DNA of 64,000 nucleotides from Anniella stebbinsi. Taxonomy: Eukaryota > Chordata > Lepidosauria > Squamata > Anniellidae. The notes beneath the pieces are model-generated. The model was given only the letters and a program-made list of their open reading frames with translations, searched no databases and was not told the origin of the DNA. Made by a program: the position numbers and the translations under genes. Location of the stretch: assembly GCA_029215795.1 (NCBI GenBank), contig JARDYH010000005.1, positions 29,518,001 to 29,582,000 of the forward strand. Direction: 5' to 3'. Positions 8,913 through 19,986 of the stretch are shown in pieces (the first letter of the stretch is position 1; every line of letters starts with the position of its first letter).

Positions 8913-11426
8913 ATGGGGGAAATCACTATTTCGATAACTAAATTATTCTGTTCCAATTACCCACTATGTACAGCCATTATGATTTGATAAGGTTTTCCCC
9001 ACTACTAGTAGTATGCAAAGAAGAAAAAGCTAACCTGATTCTAGGTTTGCTTCAGTATTGGCAAACCTACTAAATCATTTTGTAAAATAAATTAATAGGT
9101 GATGCTTGACAGATGGAAAATTTTTGGGTTAAGAAGAGGGCAGTTAGAAAAATATAAACAGCATGGACAGGACTATTCAAAATTCTGTACCAAGAAAAGG
9201 GGAGCTTGATGACCTGGGTAATATATGCAAAGCTGGAGGCATTTGCTTGTTTTGCATAATTTAGTCTACTTCTGCTAGTCATGTGAAATAGTAAGTCATA
9301 GAAAACAAGATCACCACTGATGGAAGTCATACTGAGTCTCCTCCTCTCCTTCTTGGTTTCTGAGATTTTAACAAGCATTGTCTTTCCAGGGTATCTTCGA
9401 ACCTGAAGGACTAGAAGCCTGCTCTTTTGAAAAATGAAATTGGAGATTCTTCAGATGTTGAATGCTGTACCTGATATAAAATCCCATCCTTGTGTGGTGC
9501 AATCGCAGAGTCATTGCATACCAACAGCACTAGGCATAGATCGTAGTAGCTCACTTCTATTGATGTATTCCTTCCAATACATTTGTATCTGATGGCTCTA
9601 TCATTAGGTAAACTGGGGCAGCAATCTTAGGTGGTGGTGGAGGTGGGTAGTGGTAAGATGTTGGAGGACAAAGCTGTATGTGTGATATGAGGCCTGCTCT
9701 GCACCCCCTAAACTAGCTTGCTGTCCCATCACTAGAATTTGTTTTATTTATTTATTACATTTCTATATTGTCTGATAGCCAAAGTTTTGAAGTAAGATTC
9801 ACTGCCACTCTGGAATGGAGAAAAATGTCTTGGGGCAGCCCTGGTTGTAGGAGCTATCCAAGGTGCTGAACCCTATCCCCAAAATGGGTACATCACCTTG
9901 GATAGCTCCTTTGGACCTTTGGCTGGTTCTAAATAAAACCCAGAATGAAATCACTGTTCCACTGAAATTGGAGCCACCAGCCTCCTCTCTGACCTTCCAT
10001 TGCTTTAGAACTAGAACTGTACCATGTTGCCTCTAGAAACAAGAATAGACATCATAGGTAAAGATGGAGGAACATCTATTCTTCATCAGGCAAGGACTGG
10101 TGGCATCGAGAGGCTATTATTAGTAATAGCCCCTTGCTGCCATTTAAAAATGGCGGCTGCCTTGAATGCCTGCATATGCCTACGGGCTCTCATGGCAGAA
10201 CTTGGTAAGGGGCAGGGGGCTCGTTCAGTAGGGGGTGGGAAGCGGGGGCAGCTGTTTGGTTGGTGCCTGGGAAAGTGGGTGCTGTCCGTCCATGTGGTCC
10301 GTCGATGTCCGAATAATTCAGGCATCTGAATCTCGCTCTGGATCAGGTTGGATCCAGCTTGAGGCAGATGGAGCCCGATTAGAAAGCTCTGAATCAGCCT
10401 CCAAAGTGGGTAGGCAGGGCTGTGCATAGCCCTAATTATTACTTACTTGTTCCTTGCTGGTGAGTTGGATGTATTCTCACTGGTAACAGTGGGAAAAAAT
10501 ACGGATTGAAGATTGATGCCCTGGAATGGATCCTTTTGCCTGCCCAGTTTCCTGACTCCTTAATCTGTGTATGCCATCTTTATTTATTTTATGGGAATTG
10601 TAGTGCCTTCATGTATTAAAACAACAACAACCCCAAACCCATGAAGCTCCCCAGCACTTCATAAATGTCTAAAGTAGTAAATGCCTGCGCAGAAGAATCC
10701 TTCTCCACTTGTATCTAATATGGACTCCTCTGCTTCTTTTTCTCATACACAATATCCTATCATCAAGATTGCCAATCCATTCCTACCCTTCACTTTTGAT
10801 TTTCTAAAATAATCCCACAGAAAACAGAAATGAATGTTTTGGGTGGGGGGGAGCCAATGCATCAAAACCACTGTCTCTTTTCCGTGTTACACTGCCCTCT
10901 TTGGAAATTCCAATTTGTATGCACTGACTCTCTCTCCTCCTGTCTCGTCAAGTCATGTATCTTAAAGGTTATAAATGTCTTTAATAGAAAATGGTTCCCC
11001 ACTCACTCTCTCAAGGGAGAATGTGATCTTCGTTCATATTATTGCGTCTTTCCTGTGATAGGGAGGTTACTTGCTACGTGGGGACACAGAGTAAGTGGGG
11101 GATTGGGATTGTCTGTGTTTGGTCTTGTGTGAGTGTTTGTGTGAATGAGTGTTTCTGAAGAGGATAAAATACAGGTATCCATATTTTTTCCCCAATGCAG
11201 GAGTAGTGATTTCCAGGTTCCACCAGGAAAACAGTGTGAGAGAAAAACATAAAAAGCCCCTCTCTCCTCACATCAGTTTCTACCTTCAAATTGCAGCTTG
11301 AGTGTCAGGTTTCCATACAAATCATTAAAAAAACAAAACCCTATCCCTAAAAGCAACCACAGGACTACACATGAGCTGTTCCTGGCCTTAGGCTAGCTGT
11401 GTGGGGAATAACAACTGGGGCCAGTT
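8913..11426. other. Mostly unassigned, with small repeat pieces
   Basis: 9738-9795 is a short minus-strand LINE tail (TTATTTATTTATTACATTTC). 9850-9865 and 9894-9909 form a perfect 16-bp inverted repeat. 10020-10440 is GC-richer with chance frames on both strands. Nothing else is recognised. Confidence 0.45.
9850..9909. repeat. Perfect hairpin, 16-bp arms
   Basis: GGAGCTATCCAAGGTG (9850-9865) and its exact complement (9894-9909) are separated by 28 bp. No TIR family or TSD recognised. Confidence 0.85.
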
Positions 11427-11601
11427 TATTTATTTATTTATCACATTTCTAATAGCCAAAGCTCTCTGGGTGGTTCACAAACATTAAAAGCACAAAGCAT
11501 AGCATAAAAACAATATAAAATATGAAAGCTTGAAACTACAGTATAAAAATACAGCCAGAATAAAATCTAACAGCAATGCAGAGTTTTAAAATACAGAGCT
11601 T
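11427..11601 (-). repeat. LINE 3' tail (minus), part 1
   Basis: TTTATTTATTTATTTATCAC followed by TAGCCAAAGCTCTCTGGGTG and A-rich sequence is the reverse complement of an L2/CR1-type terminal hairpin with AATAAATAAATA tail. Reversed LINE sequence resumes after 12520, so fold-back elements appear to have split this tail. Confidence 0.7.
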
Positions 11602-11800
11602 CTCTACATGAGCGATTTATTGCACGCTCATGATTGGCCGCTCATGGGACTTTGTGGATCCTTTACATAATGCTATCAACCTACAGGACATCTCCTGCAC
11701 CTTCCCCTGGTAATCTCGCTTTTAAAAAGATCAGAGATAATGTACTATTTAAAATTATCGTGCAATATCACAGGCCACTAGATGGTGATGTTTCATTTAA
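11602..11800 (+). mobile_element. Family E element, copy 1
   Basis: Contains GAGCGATTTATTGCACGCTC, CCCTGGTAATCTCGCTTTTA and GGCCACTAGATGGTG. The same blocks occur in reverse orientation at 30226-30412, which defines the family. Boundaries are approximate and no TIR or TSD could be fixed. Confidence 0.6.
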
Positions 11801-11880
11801 CTTTATGGAACATTGTCAAGAGAGGAAGTTTTCAATTACAAGTCATGTGGTCAGCGTTGGTTGCTGTCTAAAGGGGACAT

Positions 11881-12473
11881 AGAGCCGATCTACACGCTAG
11901 GTTTTTAACATTTTATAAGGGTCACGAAAACTCTTTGGGCCACATGACGCACTCCCTTGAACGATGTCTACCCGAGGTTTTATAAAACTCACTTCAGCTA
12001 TATACAACGGTTTTACTTTTAATAAATCGTTTTAAGTAAAATAATGTGTCCTTCCTTACCATTTGTGATTCATGGGGGCTGTGCTTCATTTACCGGTGCC
12101 CAAATGTTTAGCAGTTGATTGGTGGGGAAGAAAGAGAGGCTAAGGAGGAAGTGGGCGAGTGAACTACAACACCCACAGTGCTTAGCCCTCTACTCATTGA
12201 AAGCTAGGGATTGAAAGAGGAACTAAGGATGAAGTGGGTGACTAAACTACAACACCCACAATGCTTTGCCCTAAACTCATTGTAAAAATGAAACAGAAAG
12301 AGACGGGGCAGAAGATTGTATGACCACACACACCGCTCTGAAGACTGAAGAAGTTTTCTCCTGTAACGTGAGTACTTCTTAATGTGGCCTAAGACGTTTT
12401 AGAACGCACCTATTTGGAACGTTTTAAAATACTATTTAAAACGTTCCAAGGGACTGTGTAGATAGGCTCATAG
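11881..12473. mobile_element. Family E2 fold-back, GAGCC(T/G)ATCTACAC ends
   Basis: The left end GAGCCGATCTACACGC pairs with the right end GTGTAGATAGGCTC. Arms contain TTTTATAAGG / AAACGTTTTAAA type blocks. Flanks CATAG/CATAG give a possible 3-5 bp duplication, depending on the boundary. A second element with the same ends is at 36952-37357. Two internal blocks near 12130-12190 and 12200-12270 (AACTACAACACCCACA) form a local tandem repeat. Confidence 0.7.
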
Positions 12474-12519
12474 TCAACGTGGAAAGTCCCCAAAAATGGT
12501 AAGGGTGCAGTTTCCCCCC

Positions 12520-12800
12520 CTTAATGCAGAGTTGCTCAAAGTAACAGATTTTTTTAAAAAAGCAAAGCTAAAAGACTGAAATGCTCAAAAGATGGGAAAA
12601 GAAAAAGGACTTCATCTGGCACCAGAAAGATCACAATGTAGATGCCAGGCAAACCTTTCTAGGGAGCTCATTCTACAGCCAGGGTGCCACAGCAGAGAAG
12701 GCCCTCTTCCTGGTAGCCACCCACCTCGCTTCCTTTGGCAGGGGCTCCTGGAGAAGGACTCCTGAAAAAAATCTTAGGGTCTGGGCAGGTACATAGTTGA
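12520..12800 (-). repeat. LINE 3' tail (minus), part 2
   Basis: GGGAGCTCATTCTACAGCCA, GGTGCCACAGCAGAGAAGGC, CCTCTTCCTGGTAGCCACCC: the block typical of the noncoding region upstream of L2/CR1 tails in reptiles, reverse orientated. It fits with 11427-11601 as one interrupted element. Confidence 0.65.
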
Positions 12801-13024
12801 ACAAAAAGAGCAGGTGCTACCTTTCGGGATTCAAAGGAAAGAGGAGGTGTAGGAAATCTCTCCTGCTCACTATCTTGCCCCTTTTCCTTTGAAGTACTTG
12901 TCCCACCCACAGTCTTGTCTGTGTAAGGGATATTACCAGCTGCTGAGACTGCCAGAGAGAATGTTCTTTCCTGGCCAAGATAAAGCCGTCACCCTGTTCT
13001 AACAGCCCGGTCCACTGTCTTTAG

Positions 13025-13375
13025 CTGTTGTTAAAATTTACATCCCACCTTTCAAGTACAAATGGTGCTCAAGGCAGCTCACAACAATCATTCAAGACAA
13101 AACACAAAATTATAATCTAAATATAAATGCAAAACACAGCAATAATATTTAGGAATAAAAAGCTCCCACCACTTAAACAGTACTCAGCTATTTCAACAAA
13201 ACTGAAGTCATCTTAAAGGCCAAAAGGCTGCCCAAATAAAAATATATTTTGCCTGCTTGCAGAAGGACATAAATGAGAAAGCTACTGTGGCCTCCCTTGG
13301 CAGGGAGTTCCAGCACCTAGAGGTGCCACTGTGAAGGCTCTCTCTCATGTTCCCATCAAATGTTCTTCAGATGAT
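13025..13375 (-). repeat. LINE 3' tail (minus)
   Basis: TTACATCCCACCTTTCAAGT, GCTCAAGGCAGCTCACAACA and later GGCAGGGAGTTCCAGCACC ... TGTGAAGGCTCTCTCTCATG match the reversed 3' noncoding part of reptile L2/CR1-type LINEs. Confidence 0.7.
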
Positions 13376-13399
13376 GATGGATTGCACAAGACTGCATCC

Positions 13400-13535
13400 T
13401 GCAGCTTCAGCAAAAAGTAGATCTCCAGATGTTTTGGTCATCGACTCCCAGCATTCCTGATTATTGGTCATACTGGCAGGGGCTTCAGGGAGATGACGTC
13501 CAAAACATCTAGAGATTTACCTTCTGCCCCAACCC
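13400..13535. repeat. CTCCAGATGT fold-back (degenerate)
   Basis: GTAGATCTCCAGATGTTTTG and CAAAACATCTAGAGATTTAC pair across a middle containing CCCAGCATTCC. This is a diverged relative of the palindromic elements at 21961-22112 and 48604-48737. Confidence 0.55.
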
Positions 13536-14694
13536 TGAGATAAGCTCTGCAAGAGATTGGTTGCCAGAATTAAGAGTTTTGAATTTAAAAGTATATATCT
13601 AATTCAAGTTTGACATACCATGGTTCTCAGTTTCAATGTTCCTTCAAGGTCCAGAAGAATAGGGTGGATGCTGAAAGACTAATGGAAAATCTGGGTTCAT
13701 GGAGGCTAAGTTGTAGGCAAGTTGAATATGGGAAGGTATAAAACATGTTGATGTTGACATGGTGTGGAAGTTAAGGTGCATGCCTTAACTTATAATTTCC
13801 ATTCTTTTGGGGGCCTGATAGAATTTGTAAGCACCTGCAACTCCTCTCTTAAACAGATCACTTTTTAAAACATTGTCTTAATAGAACTTCTTGAGTAGTT
13901 GGGCCATTCTGCATCTGACCCCACTGGCTGAGCAGTCGCACAGGAGAAGGCTCTGCTCTCAAAGGGAAGACCTCTGTGAGTGAGCCATCTTTTCTGCCTA
14001 TGGAGGGGGAGATCCACAGTATCCTGTGACCCCTAGGACACCCTAAGTGTCTATAAAAAAGCCCATCCATTTTTATAACTTTAAATAGAGCTTGGAGTGG
14101 CAGAGGAGAATGGCTTTGCTATCGCCACAAAAGCCAGCCAATCGGCTGATGAATTCTACTGGAAAGTGGAATGAAGAAGAACTCAATTTGATTTTCTCAG
14201 GCTGGTTGTACATCTGGCCAGTGAGGGCTGTTGAGCCACACTGTGCCCAGAATGCAAACATGGTTTGGATCCAGATTTAAGCATGTGCAACTAGGCCAGC
14301 AGAAATGGTCTTCCCTACCCCATCCTCCACACAACAGCCTCTACAACCCACTGAAAATGCTATACAGATGTGGAGGGGGACCCACAAACATCAGGTGGAG
14401 GCACCTTCCATGAATGGAGTCCTTCTGTCCACGGAAGGTGGATCCTCCAACCCAATGTGTATTTGTTTGCAGCCCATTTGGAAGTCTGGAGTCTCATAAG
14501 CAAAGCTCATAGCAGCAAGTATGGTCATAGGTTGGTATGCTGCTGTTTTGAGATCTTAGGTTTGTGTACTGTTTAATTCACTCTTGGCCATTTCTATCCA
14601 AAGAGGTGTTTGACTACTTGTTTCTTATGAAAACAGATCAGAGAAGCTTTCAACCACACAGCCCAAAGCTGACGATTGCTCAGTCAGGATGGGA

Positions 14695-14697
<3 letters not shown>
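13536..14697. other. No recognised feature
   Basis: Unique-looking sequence with short chance frames. 14285-14460 includes a local duplication of a CCTTCC-type segment (CACCTTCCATGAATGGAGTC against CACGGAAGGTGGATCCTCCA). No gene evidence. Confidence 0.4.

Positions 14698-14746
<49 letters not shown>
14698..14746. repeat. (TA)n microsatellite
   Basis: About 24 TA units. It is the insertion target of Family A copy 1, which leaves an AT-rich near-duplication on the other side. Confidence 0.95.
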
Positions 14747-14749
<3 letters not shown>

Positions 14750-14977
14750 GGTGACCAGATAAAATCCAGGTCAGGGCTCATGTAACTTGAACAGTTGTAG
14801 AGAAAAGGGAATTTCAGCCGGTGTCATTTGTATGCAATTAGTTCCTTCTGAAATTCCCTCTTCATCACAACAGTTAAAGGTGCAGGCACTATACTAGAGT
14901 AACCATATACAAAACCCTTTTCTCTACAACTGTTCAAGTTACATGAGCCCTGGCCTGGATTTTATCTGGTCACCCTA
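14747..14977 (-). mobile_element. Family A fold-back, copy A1 (231 bp)
   Basis: The ends TAGGGTGACCAGATAAAATC and its complement GATTTTATCTGGTCACCCTA are flanked by ATATATAT / ATATACAT (7 of 8). The right arm is shortened by an internal deletion: after ACCATATACAAAA it jumps to CCCTTTTCTCTACAACTG. Both ends are of the CCAGGTC subtype. The spacer orientation sets the strand. Confidence 0.85.
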
Positions 14978-15034
14978 ATATACATCCCATCTTTTCTCCA
15001 GGGAATTCAAGGGTGTGTTTATGATTCTTCCTTG

Positions 15035-15180
15035 CAACCCCAATTTTGTCATCACAACAACCCTAGGTTATGCTGAAAGTTGATGACTACCTCAACGTCA
15101 CCCAATGAGCTTGAGGGCCAAGGGGGGATTTCAACATGGATCTACCCACTCTTAGTCTACTGTTCTAACCTGTGATGAAA
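15035..15180 (-). repeat. MIR-like SINE (degenerate)
   Basis: TCATCACAACAACCCTAGGT, CGTCACCCAATGAGCTTGAG and GGGGGATTTCAACATGGATC match in order the reversed MIR-like SINE seen at 7041. Confidence 0.65.
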
Positions 15181-15229
15181 AAGAAAGCAGATACAGTGAA
15201 TCAACAGTGGAATAACAACCTCATATAGG

Positions 15230-15549
15230 TAGGCTGACCATATGAAAAGGAGGACAGGGCTCATGTAACTTTAACAGTTGTAGAGAAAAGGGAATTTTAG
15301 CCGGCATCATCTGTATGCAATTAATTCCTGGTGAAATTCCCTCTTCATCACAACAGTTAAAGTTGCAGGGACCCTGCCTTCTGTTGTATCTGGTCACTCT
15401 AGTATAGTGCCTGCAACTTTAACTGTTGTGATGAAGAGGGAATTTCACCAGGGACTAATTGCATACAAATGACACTGGCTGAAATTCCCTTTTCTCTACA
15501 ACTGTTAAAGTTACATGAGTCCTGTCCTCCTTTTCATATGGTCAGCCTA
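15230..15549 (+). mobile_element. Family A fold-back, copy A2 (320 bp)
   Basis: Full-length. The ends TAGGCTGACCATATGAAAAG and its complement are flanked by a perfect 8-bp TSD CATATAGG (15222-15229, 15550-15557). Arms of about 140 bp pair around a 40-bp asymmetric spacer that holds a degenerate internal terminus (GGTCACTCTA). It has no coding capacity. Mobilisation by a hAT transposase in trans is inferred from TSD length. Confidence 0.93.
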
Positions 15550-15609
15550 CATATAGGAAAGCTCAGTATCGATACATAGGGGACAGTTGGAGCATGTATA
15601 TCTGAATTA

Positions 15610-15733
15610 GGGCACAATCCTATGCATGTTTAGACAGGAAAATGTCCTACAACCTATAGCATTGCTGTCTGGGGAATGTTGGGAAGTGTAGGATTTTCCC
15701 CCCTGTCTAAACATCATACATAGTATTGCAGCC
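15610..15733. mobile_element. GGGCACAATCCTATG fold-back (124 bp)
   Basis: The left arm GGGCACAATCCTATGCATGT with TTAGACAGG pairs with the right arm CCTGTCTAAACAT ... AGTATTGCAGCC. The middle has GGAATGTTGGGAAGTGTAGG. A fold-back of this type is familiar from lizard DNA. The flanks TTA/TAA give no clear TSD. Confidence 0.65.
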
Positions 15734-16551
15734 TAAGGGATTTTGCCTGGTTACTGAAGCCACAAATTGGGACTTGTAAGGCTGCTTACACATTTGCAGC
15801 TCAGTGCTTTGCTGTATTAAAATGTGGTAAATGGACTCCATTCATTTTTCTTCCTGTAGCACCCGAGCAGTTATAAATTTGTGTCTGTTTTCCCTGCTTA
15901 GGAAATTTGATTGAAGGCGATATAAAAATGTCTATAGTAAAATAACAGTCTCAGCATTCTTCTTCTTTAGTGAAAGGAATTTTCATATGTTTTTCTGATT
16001 AAATTCCAACTGCCTAGCCAACAAAGGCAAATGATCAATTTCAATTTCTCTCTATTCTGAGGTGGGCAAGAGGGTAGTGGAACCAAATTACACTTGCTAA
16101 TTCCAAAGCCGTGATTATACTATGAGAGGCAGGATAGCCCACCAGGTCCCATATGTGCGCGTGATGGGGGGGGGGAAGGGCGAGTAATTTAGCAGAGCAG
16201 TGTAAAAGCCGCAGTGAAATTTAGTAAGGGAAGGGGGATTCTGGCTACAATAATTGTATTTTTGATGTCACAGATGGGGCCAGCTGCAGATAGTCCCTAT
16301 AAAGAAGATGGATCACCTTTCGCAGAGAGAGGCAATCGCAGATCAGTGGCTTGCCAGCAATGGGATGGGGTGGGGTGGGGTCTGTATTCTCCTGCTTCCA
16401 TAATGCTCTGCATTCATCAAGATTCTTATATGGTCATAGGAACTGGGTATGAATCCGAGGTGAATTGCCTAGTAAAAAAAACCTAAAGAACTTGTGTGGC
16501 CATTCGGGTTCCTTTATTGTTTTACCAGCCTACTGTTTATCTTATTTACAT

Positions 16552-16552
<1 letters not shown>
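15734..16552. other. No recognised feature
   Basis: Unique-looking sequence. 16167-16176 is a G run. No gene or repeat supportable. Confidence 0.4.

Positions 16553-16590
<38 letters not shown>
16553..16590. repeat. (GAT)n microsatellite
   Basis: About 12 uninterrupted GAT units. Confidence 0.95.
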
Positions 16591-16591
<1 letters not shown>

Positions 16592-17274
16592 ATCTTTAAG
16601 TCATTAGAGATTCTGGATGAATAAAGCAGAGATGAAATGGAGTCATCCCATCCCATTTAAGGGACATAATTCTTTGCGGGATTCTGTTATGGCCTGGTTC
16701 CCTGGCTGTGGATATTAACAATGGAGATTGCTAATGGCAATAGCTAATAGAAAACACCTGGCTGGGAATGGTTATGATCTGTTTAGGCTGCATTCTTGTT
16801 AATAGGCAATAAAGAAAAAGTCAGCAGTGATACTCAAGACATGTAATCGAGCTCATGGCTTTCGTTAGACTGGTAAAACTTTTGTGGATTGGGTATAGAA
16901 TAGACAAAATCAGTATTAACTCAGTTGCATTTATAAATAAAATGAGAGGGCAAAGCAGGCAGAGCGAGATGCCCTAAACGAATCTGTGTGTTATGGATAA
17001 GGACCCAAACCACAAAGCCCTGATTAATTTCCTAGAAGAGGAGCCCTGCTCCAAACTTGTTCCTGTTAAACAACATACTGATGATATCCGCATTAGGGAT
17101 GTAGCCCTTTATAAAGACTATCTGCATCACCAGGTAACCCTGTGGATTGTTGTAGAGAAGGATTAGCCAATATAAAGCCACAGGGCCTTATAAGGGCCTT
17201 TAGGGGTCCAAACACACCCCATGGCACTGTTCCACACAGATTACCAAACTATCTTCAGAACTCAGAAGCTGATG
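16591..17274. other. Repeat-free island, possible conserved non-coding DNA
   Basis: About 680 bp without any recognised repeat inside a repeat-rich neighbourhood. It includes homeodomain- and SOX-like words (GCTAATGGCAATAGCTAATAG, AACAATGG, TTAATTTCC) and balanced composition. Conservation cannot be seen from one genome. The call is only that repeats are absent. Confidence 0.3.
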
Positions 17275-17282
17275 CCATTAGG

Positions 17283-17575
17283 TAGGGTAACCATATGGAA
17301 AGGAGGCTTCTGTATCTTTAACAGTTGTAGGGAAAAGGGAATTTCAGCAGGTGTTATTTGTATGCATGTAGCACCTGATGAAATTCCCTCTTCATCACAA
17401 CTGTTCATGCTGCAGGAGTTCTGCCCTCTTGACCAGATACAAAAGAGGGCAGGGATCCTGTACCTTGAACTATTGCGATGATGGATGCATACAACTGACA
17501 CCTGCTGAAACTCCTTTTTCTGTACAACTGTTAAAGATACAGGAGCCCTGTCCTCTTTTCCATAGGGTCACCCTA
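17283..17575 (-). mobile_element. Family A fold-back, copy A3 (TATCTTTAACAG subtype)
   Basis: The ends TAGGGTAACCATATGG and CCATAGGGTCACCCTA enclose about 293 bp. Both arms carry TATCTTTAACAG, where most other copies have TAACTTTAACAG. The spacer keeps TTGACCAGATACAAAAGAGG. The right half is shortened (missing part of the GTGAAATTCCC arm), and the TSD is eroded (CCATTAGG against TCATAGGG). Confidence 0.8.
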
Positions 17576-17814
17576 TCATAGGGAAAAGGTATTTTCTCCA
17601 ATCAGCAGCTGATCAAAGATATGAGTTTCCCCCTCTGTGACAGAGGCACCAGGGCCAGGGCAGGAAGCTGCTGGGCTGGAAGGTTTCCCATCTCTGCAAC
17701 AGAGCTTGGTGATTCTTCATTGGGATGGGATGTCTGACAGCACACAGGGGCAGCACTACAACCTAAAGGGTACTCTTGCTTTTCAGAACCTGGCTTGGCT
17801 GGTTAGTTGAATGC

Positions 17815-17892
17815 TGAGATCACTGGTAGTGTAGGAGGTAATGGGCAGAAGACTGGCTGTTGAGGACCTCTGTTTGAGATCCCCTTCCCCTC
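17815..17892 (+). repeat. Degenerate tRNA-like SINE head
   Basis: TGGTAGTGTAGGAGG resembles a pol III A box and GTTTGAGATCC a B box about 50 bp downstream. The rest of the SINE is not recognised. Confidence 0.4.
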
Positions 17893-18007
17893 ATCCCCCC
17901 CACAAATACACATAGTGCTTAAGCAAAGGATGACAAGGACTGAAAGACCAGAAGAGGCCATGAACGGTCCATATAAACTAGACTAGAACCTTCTGAGGGA
18001 CAGTTTA

Positions 18008-18090
18008 TTATTCATTTATTTATTAAGTAGATTTATATCCCACTTTTCAACTAGAGTCTTCAAAGTGACTTACAATATAAAATACCATAC
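18008..18090 (-). repeat. Short LINE tail (minus)
   Basis: TTATTCATTTATTTATTAAG, TATATCCCACTTTTCAACTA, AAAGTGACTTACAATATAAA: the reversed end of an L2/CR1-type LINE. Confidence 0.6.
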
Positions 18091-18134
18091 AGCAAGACGC
18101 ACGTGTGCAAAATCCCAAACTGGATAATATAAAC

Positions 18135-18775
18135 AGCTCCACTGGAGCAGAAGTCTGCACCTGATGTCCCTTCCCACAAGACCACTGAAGTCAGCTGACT
18201 GTGTCTGTAGGGTGACCATCTGGAAAGGAGGACAGGGCTCCTGTATCTTTAACAGTTGTATTGAAAAGGGAATTTCAGCAGGTGTCATTTGTATGTTGGC
18301 AGCACCTTGTGAAATGCCCTCTTCATCACAACAGTTAGAGCTGCAGGAGCCCTGCCCTCTTTAGCAAGGGTGACCAGATACAAAAGAGGGCCAGACTTCT
18401 GCAGATTTAACTGTCGTGTTGAAGAGGGAATTTCACTAGGTGCTGCATGCATATAAATAACACCTGCTGAAATTCCCTTTTCAGTACATCTATTAAAGAT
18501 ACAGGAGCCCCCTGTCCTCCTTTCCAGATGGTCACCTTAAGTGTGTGTGTGCGCTTGTGGGGGGATGGCAGCAGTCCAACTGGAGCATACTCTGATGTTC
18601 CCTTTGTCTGCTCCTGTGTCTGTCTTGCTCCTTCTTCCTTCCCACAGGGCCACTGATGTCAGTGGGGTCTGGGGAAGGGAAGTCCAGTTGGAGCAGGTTC
18701 TGACGTTCCCTTTGTCTAGTCCTAACTCGCTCCTTCTACCTTCCCACATATCTTATGGGCCACTTGCATATTGTG
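18135..18775 (+). repeat. Degenerate tandem units around copy A4
   Basis: Units at 18572-18662 and 18681-18772 share GTCCAACTGGAGCA / GTCCAGTTGGAGCA, TTCCCTTTGTCT, CTCCTTCT-CCTTCCCAC and GGGCCACT. A partial third unit at 18135-18200 (CACTGGAGCAGAA, CTTCCCACAAGACCACTGA) lies left of the Family A insertion. Confidence 0.65.
18208..18539 (-). mobile_element. Family A fold-back, copy A4 (332 bp, dimer with recognisable inner terminus)
   Basis: The outer ends TAGGGTGACCATCTGGAAAG and CTTTCCAGATGGTCACCTTA share the ATCTGG variant in both arms. At 18366-18377 an intact internal terminus, AGGGTGACCAGA, begins a second monomer that runs head-to-head to the right end. The flanks TGTGTCTG / AGTGTGTG match at 6 of 8. 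It belongs to the TATCTTTAACAG subtype. It is inserted into a small tandem array (18135-18775). Confidence 0.85.
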
Positions 18776-18844
18776 ACACATACATACCTACTATCATTTG
18801 TCACATAAACAGAACTGCAGTTACGGAACTATGAACTATATAAG

Positions 18845-19016
18845 TAGGGTGACCCTATGGAATGGAGGACAGGGCTCCTGTATCTTTAACAGTTGTATTG
18901 AAAAGGGAATTTCAGCAGGTGTCATTTGTATGCATGTAGCACCTGGTGAAATTCCTTCTTCATCACAACTGTTAAAAATACCGGAGACCTGTCCTCCTTT
19001 TCATATGGTCACCTTA
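18845..19016. mobile_element. Family A solo monomer, copy A5 (172 bp)
   Basis: A single unit bounded by TAGGGTGACCCTATGGAATG and CATATGGTCACCTTA. One arm runs AGGACAGGGCTCCTGTATCTTTAACAG...GGAATTTCAG, the other GGTGAAATTCC...CATCACAACTG...GTCCTCC. The flanks TATATAAG / AATATAAG match at 7 of 8. Unlike the 320-bp copies it has no inverted duplication, so it looks like the parental or excised half of the dimeric form. Confidence 0.82.
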
Positions 19017-19616
19017 ATATAAGTAATCCACTAAATCTAGGTAACTCAGATTGTACTCATATAAATAAGACCAAGCCGAGTTTGGAATTTCTGTAGATGG
19101 GAGAGAGAGCCTTTCAGTTTGGACATAACTGAAAACCATGGTTTCCCACTATGTGAATGAGTCTGAATGAGCTTCAGCCTCGTGTGCACTCTTCTCATCT
19201 ACTGCAAGCCTGCAAGGAGGAGATTAGAAGCCTTTGTTTTCACTTTTAAACAAACCATAGTTCTGTTTTAAATCTGAACTATGGAAACTGTGGTTAATTT
19301 ATACTATGGTTTCAAAGCAAACCAGAGTCTAAAACTATGGTTTATTGAAAAGTTGAAATGAAATCCATAAGGACACCATGGGTATTCCAGCTTTTAGCTC
19401 GCCTGAAAAAATTATCATATATCTCTGCCTAAAATATCCAGTAATAGATGTGTCAGAAAAGGTACAAGAAAAGCAATACTTCTACAAAAGTATTTCTAGA
19501 AATGAATAGTACAGTGGTTACATACACTGCTTGTACAAAGTTTTCCATTTCCAAAATACCTCCAGATGATTCTCTCCATGTTAAGAGTAGGAAAGGTAGG
19601 TAAATAGGTAGATAGG
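19017..19616. other. AACCATAG-rich sequence, no gene
   Basis: 19225-19365 repeats AAACCATAG / CTATGGTTT blocks in both orientations and can fold on itself, but ends and TSD were not found. The rest is AT-rich unique-looking sequence. Confidence 0.45.
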
Positions 19617-19807
19617 TACCCTATTTCTTCGATTCTAAGACCCACTTCCCCCCCCCCCCCCATATAAACGTCTCTAAAAACAGGGTGCGTCTTAGAATCG
19701 ATGGTGATTTTCCCAAACTTAGAATCAAAGCTTTTTTTCTATTGGTGGTACTGAAATTAAGGTGCGTTTTACAATCGATGGCGTCTTAGAATTGAAGAAA
19801 TACGGTA
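19617..19807. mobile_element. TTCTTCGATTCTAAGAC inverted-repeat element (191 bp)
   Basis: The left end TACCCTATTTCTTCGATTCT and the right end AGAATTGAAGAAATACGGTA pair over 25 bp with two mismatches. GTGCGTCTTAGAATCGATGG and GGTGCGTTTTACAATCGATGG form an internal repeat, and a poly-C run sits at 19648-19662. The design resembles a non-autonomous DNA transposon common in reptiles. A TSD is not clear. Confidence 0.75.
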
Positions 19808-19986
19808 AGTATCTATTGTACTGCACTTCCATTACAAAGACAGTTTGACCAGCATAAGACCTGATCTATACATGCAGTACAAAGAGATGGTGGAATCCTG
19901 AGATGGTAGAACAAATGGTATAATTCCAGACTGCAGTTGGGGAATACTCATAAAACCTTCTTGCAAGTCTAAGAAGCTAGCATATC

